From contig CP058732.1 of the NCBI GenBank assembly GCA_013414795.1, positions 422,501 to 486,500 on the forward strand: DNA of 64,000 bases. Reading direction: 5' to 3'. Positions 57,893-64,000 of the stretch are shown here, piece by piece. Below the pieces are notes generated by a model, which was not told the DNA's origin, ran no database searches, and saw nothing but the letters and a program-made list of their open reading frames with translations. Both the position numbers and the translations under genes were made by a program. The DNA comes from Candidatus Kapaibacterium sp. (GTDB lineage Bacteria; Bacteroidota; Ignavibacteria; Kapaibacteriales; UBA2268). Each line of letters begins with the position of its first letter. Position 1 is the first letter of the stretch.

Positions 57893-58549
57893 TTAGGGAT
57901 ATTGTGGGCAAGTTGGCTTTGCAAGATTTCTAACACATTCCAATCGCCAATTTATGTTTGGGTCATATTGGTACTCCGGTGGGGTCCCAGGGGCATTACC
58001 ATAAGGGAAATACTCACAAGTACCGTTTCCACTTGGATACCTTTCCACTAATCGACGTTGTGTAGTAGGTGGGGTTGTGGAGTAATCGCGGCACCACTCA
58101 TATTTTTCGGTACAGCGTTTGTCGCAAGACCCAGGGTGAGCACGCACTGTAACTCGACCAGTTGCCCCATTCCATTGTACCTCTGCACAAACAGGTACAG
58201 TATAGTAAACCTCGAAGGGTGGTGGTGTATTGCAAGGCCAACTACCACAGAGTTTATCAATATTGTCCAGTGCCCATTGATGAACAAAATCCCAGGCTGC
58301 ATCTTCACATTGTGGACAATATGATATTTCGGCCACATATAAGGTAATGGAAGGTCGTGTAACACCACATTCATAACAGAATACAGCAGTCAAACTATCG
58401 CAACAACCAGGAATACTAAATGTTAATTCGTAGCACGATCCCGGCAATGGAGAAACACATACTTCACAACCAACTTGTCCGCTGGCTTTGTTCCCTGCTA
58501 CTAAGCCAAGAATTATTGTTGCAACCAAAAGAAAAATATATTTTTTCAT
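57893..58549 (-). CDS. Small secreted Cys-rich protein, type A (first gene of the minus-strand array)
   Basis: 218 aa, 18 Cys. Signal peptide MKKYIFLLVATIILGLVAG. Type-A opening SGQVGCEVCVSPLPGSCYEL, then CEDAAWDFVHQWALDN, matching the ACEDAMWDNLW helix of the plus-strand type-A protein, and a CDKRC pair like CNLRC there. It is paired with the type-A large protein 35 bp downstream. No family recognised. Confidence 0.85.
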   Translation of the reverse strand: MKKYIFLLVATIILGLVAGNKASGQVGCEVCVSPLPGSCYELTFSIPGCCDSLTAVFCYECGVTRPSITLYVAEISYCPQCEDAAWDFVHQWALDNIDKLCGSWPCNTPPPFEVYYTVPVCAEVQWNGATGRVTVRAHPGSCDKRCTEKYEWCRDYSTTPPTTQRRLVERYPSGNGTCEYFPYGNAPGTPPEYQYDPNINWRLECVRNLAKPTCPQYP

Positions 58550-58572
58550 TTTAATTTCTCCTTATTGTTAAA

Positions 58573-58604
58573 CAAAAATAATTGTTTTAAGGTTTTTTTA
58601 CAAA
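58573..58604 (-). promoter_or_regulatory. Bacteroidota-type promoter
   Basis: Minus strand: TTTG (58604-58601), 20 bp, TATTTTTG (58580-58573). Perfect match to the -33/-7 pattern. Confidence 0.78.
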
Positions 58605-58886
58605 TTGTCAAAGAGCGGAATTGGATTTAAGTCGAACGCATATCAACTTCTTTCTTCCCCTTCTGGTGGTCCACGGCATTGGGAACATCTCTGCCATAGG
58701 AATATATATTCAGACCATTTCCTCCGAGTTGAGGTGCTCTCTCTCTCTCTCTGAATGGAATAAGCATAGGTATCGACCGTATCTTCTGGATATTCTCGGC
58801 TAATATGTCGTCTACAATCAACATAATAAACCCGACTTTAATTGATTTCAAATTATAAATAATTTTTGAAATATGCAAATGAAAAA
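58605..58886 (-). repeat. Array intergenic repeat R7, (AG)8, right end of array
   Basis: Copy upstream of the first small gene, with (CT)8 at about 58737-58752. The repeat runs to the stop-proximal end (GAAATATGCAAATGAAAA on plus) but no sorting cassette lies beyond it. The next 90 bp lead into polA on the other strand. Confidence 0.9.
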
Positions 58887-58980
58887 ATTTTGCGTTGGGG
58901 GTGTAAAAGAATTTTCATTTACAACAAATCTTGGTTTTTTCTATTTTTGAAAATTAGATTTAATTAGAAATGGTTTGAAT

Positions 58981-61869
58981 ATGGAAAAAGTTGCGGGCGG
59001 TGGGAAAAAGGTTTATCTTATTGATGGAATGTCGTTGGTATTTCGGGCTTACCACGCAATGAGCCGTTCGGGATTGAGATCCGCAGTTACGAACGAACCA
59101 ACCTATGCAGTTTTTGCCTTTGCGAATATCCTTGTAAGTTTGATTGAAAAGGAGAAACCGGAATATATTGCTGTTGTGTTTGATAGTTGCGAGCCGACTT
59201 TCCGCCACGAAATTTACAAAGAATACAAGGCGAACCGCGAGGCATTCCCCGAAGATTTGGTGCCCCAACTGCAAAGAATAAAGGAATTGCTGGACGCTTT
59301 CAACATCAAGCGAATTGAAATCTCGGGCCTGGAAGCAGACGACATAATCGGAACTCTTGCAAAGAGACTTTCGAAAGAAGGGTACCAAGTTGTATGCGTT
59401 ACAAACGATAAAGATTATTATCAACTTGTCGATGAGAAAGTAATTCTTTACAAAACGGGGAAAAATGTAATCGATGGGCTCGAAATTGTTACAAAAGAGA
59501 AAGTTATCGAAAAGTTTGGAGTACCGCCGGAACAGATCGTCGATGTTCTGGCAATCATTGGGGATGCGGTCGACAACGTGCCGGGTGTGAAGGGACTTGG
59601 CGAAAAGACCGCAATTCCACTTGTTCAACAGTTCGGAAGTTTAGAAAACCTTTATGAAAAATTAGATGAAATTCCCAAAGAGTCTATTAGAAAGAAACTG
59701 GAAGAGCATCGAGAGGAAGCATTTTTGTCGAAGCAGTTGGTTACGATTAAAACCGACGCAGATGTCGAAGTTAACATTGAGGAATTAGCATATCAAAAGC
59801 CAAATTTCGAACGATTGGATAAGTTATTCAATTTGCTAAATTTCAAAGCATTAAGAGAGCGAATTGGAAAGATTTACGACTTTGAATTTAATAGCGAGCA
59901 ACTTCCTTCTACTTCCAAAGAGGATGAAACCACAAACTTCAAATCTGAAAATGTTAATTACACGTTAGTGGACAGCATTGAGAAATTCGACAAATTGATT
60001 GAAATACTGAGCAAAGTCAATGCTTTTGCAATCGACACCGAGACCAGTTCGCTCGACAAGTTGTATTGTGAACTCGTTGGCATTAGCATATCATTCAGGG
60101 AATTCGAGGGGTATTACATTCCCGTTTACGGCAAGCCCGAGGAGGTTATTATTTCTCCACATAAAGGAAGTTCAGAAACACAAGAGTTAACTTTATTCGA
60201 AACATCAGATGATGTGAATTCAACCAAAAAAGAAAATTCTTCTGAAATATACGATAAAAAACTTGGGTTCCCAGCGAGTTTCGTATTAGCCAAATTGAAA
60301 CCAATTTTGGAAAATCCCAAAATCGAAAAAATTGGGCAGAATGTTAAGTTCGACGCATTTATTTTAAAGCGATATGGAGTTAATCTTTCCCCAATCAAGT
60401 TCGATACAATGGTTGCAAGTTATTTGCTGAATCCCGACGAACAGCACAATCTGGATGCTCTTGCGAAGAAATGGCTGAACTATACACCAATTTCAATAAC
60501 CAGTCTGATTGGAGAAAAAAAGAGCAATCAAATTTCAATGCGAGAGTTGAGCCCAGAAGAAATTTCGAATTATGCCTGCGAGGATGCCGACATTTCCTTT
60601 CGCCTGGCGAAAATATTAAAAGAAGAATTGATAAAGGAAAATCTTATCCAACTTGGCGAGGAAATTGAATTCCCTTTGATTGAAGTTCTTTGCGAAATGG
60701 AGCACAACGGGGTTTTCGTAAGCAAAGAGATATTATCGAGTATTTCAATAACATTAAATAGGGAGGTTGAAGAATTAAAAGAAAAAATTTTCAAAGAGGC
60801 TGGTGTTCGGTTCAATCTGGATTCGCCAAAACAACTTGGACAAATCCTTTTTGAAAAAATGCAACTTCCAGTGATTGCCAGGACAAAAACTGGATATAGC
60901 ACCGACGTAAGCGTTCTAACGCAACTAGCGGAAAGTTATCCTATCGCTGGCGATATACTCGAGTATCGCCAAAGAACAAAGTTGCTTTCTACATACGTCG
61001 ACGCTTTGCCCGAATTGATCTATCCAAAAACTGGCCGTATACACTCAACATTCAACCAGACAATCGCAAGCACTGGAAGGCTTTCCTCGACCGACCCAAA
61101 CTTGCAAAACATTCCTGTTCGAGGTGAATTTGGGAAAGAAATTCGCAAGGCATTTGTCCCACAGCAAAAGGGGTGGAAAATTCTTTCCGCAGATTATTCT
61201 CAAATTGAACTTCGTATAATCGCATATATCTCTGGCGACCCCAATCTAATCGATGCATTTAAAAAGGGACTCGATATCCATTCGGCAACTGCCTCTCTGC
61301 TTTTCAACAAACCAATTGAAGAGGTAGACGCAGGAATGAGAAGAGTGGCAAAAACAGTGAACTTTGGAATTCTTTACGGACTGGGAGCCTATGGTTTGTC
61401 GCAAAGACTTGGAATTGGCAGAACCGAGGCCCAAAAAATAATTGATGACTATTTGAACAAATACCCTGGCATAAAGAAATATGTCGAGGATACGATTGCC
61501 ACAACACAGAAAAAAGGCTATGCTGAAACGCTTTGCGGGCGACGGCGGTATTTCCCAAACATCAACAGTCAAAATAGAAATTTACGCAGTGCAGACGAAC
61601 GAGCAGCAATCAATCTTCCAATTCAAGGAACAGCAGCAGATATGATGAAAATTGCGATGATTGGCATACACAAAAGATTTAAAGAAAGGAAACTTCGAAC
61701 AATGATGATTTTGCAAATTCACGACGAATTACTTTTCGAAGTACCAGAAAATGAGTTGGAATTAGTACAACAGATTGTTCGTGAAGAGATGCAAAATTCA
61801 TTGAGCCTTGGAGAAGTGCCCGTGGTTGTGGACATCGGTATTGGAGATAGTTGGTTCGACGCTCATTAG
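58981..61869 (+). CDS. polA: DNA polymerase I
   Basis: 962 aa from the ATG at 58981; a TTG six bases upstream is possible. It fills gaps and removes RNA primers. The N-terminal 5'-3' nuclease (about 1-290) has YLIDGMSLVFRAYHAM, EADDIIGTLA and GDAVDNVPGVKGLGEKTA. The 3'-5' proofreading domain (about 320-560) appears intact, with FAIDTETSSL, IGQNVKFDAFIL and YACEDADISF. The polymerase domain has motif A DYSQIELRIIAYISGD, motif B RRVAKTVNFGILYGL and motif C QIHDELLFEV. It is divergent from the secreted-pair array and not part of it. Confidence 0.97.
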   Translation: MEKVAGGGKKVYLIDGMSLVFRAYHAMSRSGLRSAVTNEPTYAVFAFANILVSLIEKEKPEYIAVVFDSCEPTFRHEIYKEYKANREAFPEDLVPQLQRIKELLDAFNIKRIEISGLEADDIIGTLAKRLSKEGYQVVCVTNDKDYYQLVDEKVILYKTGKNVIDGLEIVTKEKVIEKFGVPPEQIVDVLAIIGDAVDNVPGVKGLGEKTAIPLVQQFGSLENLYEKLDEIPKESIRKKLEEHREEAFLSKQLVTIKTDADVEVNIEELAYQKPNFERLDKLFNLLNFKALRERIGKIYDFEFNSEQLPSTSKEDETTNFKSENVNYTLVDSIEKFDKLIEILSKVNAFAIDTETSSLDKLYCELVGISISFREFEGYYIPVYGKPEEVIISPHKGSSETQELTLFETSDDVNSTKKENSSEIYDKKLGFPASFVLAKLKPILENPKIEKIGQNVKFDAFILKRYGVNLSPIKFDTMVASYLLNPDEQHNLDALAKKWLNYTPISITSLIGEKKSNQISMRELSPEEISNYACEDADISFRLAKILKEELIKENLIQLGEEIEFPLIEVLCEMEHNGVFVSKEILSSISITLNREVEELKEKIFKEAGVRFNLDSPKQLGQILFEKMQLPVIARTKTGYSTDVSVLTQLAESYPIAGDILEYRQRTKLLSTYVDALPELIYPKTGRIHSTFNQTIASTGRLSSTDPNLQNIPVRGEFGKEIRKAFVPQQKGWKILSADYSQIELRIIAYISGDPNLIDAFKKGLDIHSATASLLFNKPIEEVDAGMRRVAKTVNFGILYGLGAYGLSQRLGIGRTEAQKIIDDYLNKYPGIKKYVEDTIATTQKKGYAETLCGRRRYFPNINSQNRNLRSADERAAINLPIQGTAADMMKIAMIGIHKRFKERKLRTMMILQIHDELLFEVPENELELVQQIVREEMQNSLSLGEVPVVVDIGIGDSWFDAH

Positions 61870-61989
61870 TATAAATTGACAATTTGAAAAGAGGAGAAAA
61901 AAGTCTGTATAAGTTTTGTTTTAAATTATTTTAAAAATTTTTTTTACATTGTAAATCCAAGAATGTTGTATTTTAAAAAGAGTTGTTAA

Positions 61990-62868
61990 ATGGAAATTAA
62001 AAAAGTTTTTGTGCTTGGTGCTGGAACAATGGGCAACGGTATTGCCCATACTTTTGCACAATTTGGTTACAATGTTGTTCTCTGCGACGCTTTCGAGCCA
62101 GCCTTGAAAAACGGAATGTCCACAATCGAGAAAAACCTTGGTCGACAACTTAAGAAAGGGACGATAACTGAAGACCAAATGAAGGAAACGCTTGCAAGAA
62201 TCACGCCCACGACAAACTTCAACGATGGTGCCGATTGCGACTTCGTTGTCGAGGCAATTAGCGAAAACAAGGAGTTGAAATTCAAAGTTTTTGCCGATTT
62301 GGACTCCCTGGTTCGACCAGAAGTGATACTTGCTACAAACACCTCGACAATTTCAATTACAGAAATTGCTTCGAAAACCAAGCGCCCAAACAAAGTTATT
62401 GGTATGCACTTTATGAACCCAGTGCCGATGATGCGTTTAGTTGAAGTTATCCGAGGGCTTTCTACAAGCGATGAAACATACGAAATTGTTAAATCTCTGG
62501 CGGAAAAACTTGGGAAGGTTCCCGTATTGGCAAACGATTATCCTGGCTTTATTGCCAATCGAATTTTAATGCCATTTATCAATGAAGCAATTTGGGCACT
62601 TATGGAAAACATTGGAACAGTTGATGGTATTGACGAAGTAGCTAAATTGGGCTTTTCCCACCCGATGGGACCACTTGCTCTTGCCGACTTAATTGGATTG
62701 GACACTACGCTTGCGATTATGAATGTGTTGCACCAGGACCTTGGAGACCCAAGATTCCGTCCAGCCCCGCTTTTGAAGAAGTTGGTAGCTGCTGGTCACC
62801 TTGGACGAAAGTCTGGACGTGGATTTTATGATTATTCTGGTGAGAAACCTGTTCCACTAAAATTTTAG
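61990..62868 (+). CDS. 3-hydroxybutyryl-CoA dehydrogenase
   Basis: 292 aa, usual length for the short stand-alone Hbd/PaaH type. It catalyses NAD(P)-dependent oxidation of 3-hydroxyacyl-CoA or the reverse. The Rossmann motif [19 protein letters not shown] opens the protein. The catalytic His lies in [18 protein letters not shown], and the C-terminal dimer domain has [18 protein letters not shown] and [15 protein letters not shown]. It may serve fatty-acid or amino-acid oxidation, or butyrate-type metabolism. The TPR gene follows after 8 bp. Confidence 0.94.
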   Translation: MEIKKVFVLGAGTMGNGIAHTFAQFGYNVVLCDAFEPALKNGMSTIEKNLGRQLKKGTITEDQMKETLARITPTTNFNDGADCDFVVEAISENKELKFKVFADLDSLVRPEVILATNTSTISITEIASKTKRPNKVIGMHFMNPVPMMRLVEVIRGLSTSDETYEIVKSLAEKLGKVPVLANDYPGFIANRILMPFINEAIWALMENIGTVDGIDEVAKLGFSHPMGPLALADLIGLDTTLAIMNVLHQDLGDPRFRPAPLLKKLVAAGHLGRKSGRGFYDYSGEKPVPLKF

Positions 62869-62876
62869 GGTGAAAT

Positions 62877-63572
62877 ATGAGTGAATTTCAAAGATTAGAT
62901 TCGGACGACCCCGATATCCTTTCTGCTTATCAAGCAGAAACGGAGGGGCAATATTTCAAAGCCATTGAATATTACAAAAAAGTAATTGAACGCGACCCAC
63001 AGCGTGGGATAGTTTACAAGCACTGCGGAAATGTTTACTATCGAATTGGGGACCTCGACCAAGCGGTCAAGTATCTTGAAAAGGCTGTTGAACTTTTGCC
63101 CCAGTTCCCAACAGCCCGATACGAGCTCGCTCTTGCTTACTACCGTCAAGTTCGCATTCGTAAAGCGATTGAAACAATGAAAACCGTTTTGGAATTGGAC
63201 CCGAACTTCCTTATGGCTCGCTATTGGCTTGGTATTTTAAACTACCATTATGGACATCTTCGAGAGGCACGCGAACATTATAAAGCAGTAATCGAAAAAA
63301 ATCCAAACTTCTATATTGCCTACCATCACCTTGGGGTTACAAATCTACGATTAGGAAACTACGAGGAAGCAGTTGATAATTTCACCAAAATAATCGAGAA
63401 GACACCAGATTCTGCGGCAGCATACGCCCTGCTTGGAGATGCCTATCTTTATCTTGGAAAGAAATACGAAGCGAAGTTAGCCTACCGTAAAGCGTTGGAA
63501 CTCGACCCGCTCGACAGAAAAGCCCAGCGACAACTTGAATTGCTCGACGAATTCAAAGACGTTACTTTTTAA
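62877..63572 (+). CDS. Tetratricopeptide-repeat protein
   Basis: 231 aa, no signal peptide, so probably cytoplasmic. About six 34-residue TPR units run from residue 12 to the end, for example YFKAIEYYKKVIERDPQRG, QAVKYLEKAVELLPQFP, AREHYKAVIEKNPNFYIA and AKLAYRKALELDPLDRKA. AGGGTG before the ATG acts as ribosome-binding site. TPR arrays bind protein partners; the partner is unknown. Probably co-transcribed with hbd. Confidence 0.9.
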   Translation: MSEFQRLDSDDPDILSAYQAETEGQYFKAIEYYKKVIERDPQRGIVYKHCGNVYYRIGDLDQAVKYLEKAVELLPQFPTARYELALAYYRQVRIRKAIETMKTVLELDPNFLMARYWLGILNYHYGHLREAREHYKAVIEKNPNFYIAYHHLGVTNLRLGNYEEAVDNFTKIIEKTPDSAAAYALLGDAYLYLGKKYEAKLAYRKALELDPLDRKAQRQLELLDEFKDVTF

Positions 63573-63625
63573 GAAGTACGAAAGTTGATTGAAATTACCA
63601 ACTTCCTTTGGACGAGGTTGGTAAC

Positions 63626-64000
63626 TTATATCAACATCGACTTTTGTCGTTCGGTAAGATAACGGTCGTAGTCTTTGATAAATTTTTCCAAGCCAATATC
63701 AGTTAAAGGATTTTTCAAGGATTGCATAAGCACATTGTACGGTACGGTGGCGATGTCGGCGCCAGCACGTGCAGATTCGACAATGTGCAATGGATTGCGT
63801 ATCGAAGCAGCAATTATAAGCGAATCATAACCTTGTACGTCCCAGATTTCGCAAATATCGTTCAATACAGCAATTCCATCGTATGCAATATCATCCAATC
63901 GCCCAAGGAAAATCGAAACATAGGAGGCTCCTGCTTGTTGTGCAGCAATCGCTTGCGTCGCAGAAAAGATTAAAGTTACATTTGTTGGTATACCACGTGC
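63626..64000 (-). CDS. Transaldolase / fructose-6-phosphate-aldolase-like protein, N-terminus outside window
   Basis: The C-terminal 124 residues are visible and the frame stays open to the window edge. [19 protein letters not shown] and [13 protein letters not shown] match the TalC/FSA-type small transaldolases, as does the later [22 protein letters not shown]. The enzyme family moves a three-carbon dihydroxyacetone unit in the pentose-phosphate pathway through a Schiff-base Lys, which would lie upstream of the visible part. Convergent with the TPR gene. Confidence 0.88.
   Translation of the reverse strand, partial: ARGIPTNVTLIFSATQAIAAQQAGASYVSIFLGRLDDIAYDGIAVLNDICEIWDVQGYDSLIIAASIRNPLHIVESARAGADIATVPYNVLMQSLKNPLTDIGLEKFIKDYDRYLTERQKSMLI

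Noticed and set aside
14555-58886. Intergenic repeat considered as an insertion sequence or tRNA-like element
   Set aside because: No transposase, terminal inverted repeats or cloverleaf seen; its edges coincide with the large-gene stop and small-gene start, so it behaves as part of the array unit.
58960-59628. 222-codon minus-strand frame at the start of polA
   Set aside because: Overlaps the conserved 5' nuclease codons of polA in antisense; no support of its own.

Overview
The window looks like low-GC chromosomal DNA of an FCB-group bacterium (Bacteroidota / Ignavibacteriota / Kapabacteria-like). The grounds are: Por-type (T9SS) C-terminal sorting domains on many secreted proteins, six copies of a promoter of the Bacteroidota form TTTG-N20-TATTTTTG, Asp-box propellers with Fn3 domains, and ordinary Gram-negative housekeeping genes (lspA, rluD, ribD, hemL, ileS, polA). 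The exact lineage cannot be fixed from the sequence. Two anion-transport/two-component loci and a TauE/SafE carrier would fit a sulfur-cycling lifestyle, but that is inference.

Layout. 1-831: 3' end of 23S rRNA and 5S rRNA. 1111-3668: response regulator with a degenerate cytidylate-kinase-like domain, then a Cache/SulP-STAS chimera. 3.9-6.0 kb: a barrel-like protein and relics of the secreted-protein array. 6-14.3 kb: TauE exporter, glycosyltransferase, ECF sigma/anti-sigma/Spy-like operon, methyltransferase-hemL-lipoprotein-ribD run. 14.5-21.8 kb (+ strand): first secreted-pair array. 21.9-28 kb: rluD, lspA, DksA-like protein with a basic tail, ileS. 28.3-32.8 kb: CBS protein, REC-SLC13 transporter fusion, REC, Cache histidine kinase. 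33-36.1 kb: solitary restriction-methyltransferase with patchy base composition. 36.4-41.3 kb: HAF-repeat and propeller/Fn3 secreted proteins. 41.7-58.9 kb (- strand): second, larger secreted-pair array. 59-64 kb: polA, hbd, a TPR protein and a partial transaldolase.

The most unusual content is the pair of arrays. Each unit is a promoter, a small secreted Cys-rich protein (195-231 aa, 16-20 Cys), and a large secreted Asp-box propeller protein (777-878 aa) ending in a sorting domain. Both partners fall into two types, A and B. Every small A precedes a large A and every small B precedes a large B, in the order A then B. The bodies are highly diverged and AT-rich. The 3' sorting-domain cassette, the following 250-360 bp intergenic repeat and the small-gene promoter are strongly conserved, and the small-gene signal-peptide segment is mostly conserved (small 2 diverges after its first residues). 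The layout is therefore constant-variable-constant. The intergenic repeat carries an (AG)n run of different length between copies. Each small/large junction has a hairpin of different sequence. Orphan copies of the sorting cassette lie downstream of unrelated genes. Together these suggest a recombining repertoire of paired surface or secreted proteins, which I do not recognise as a named system.
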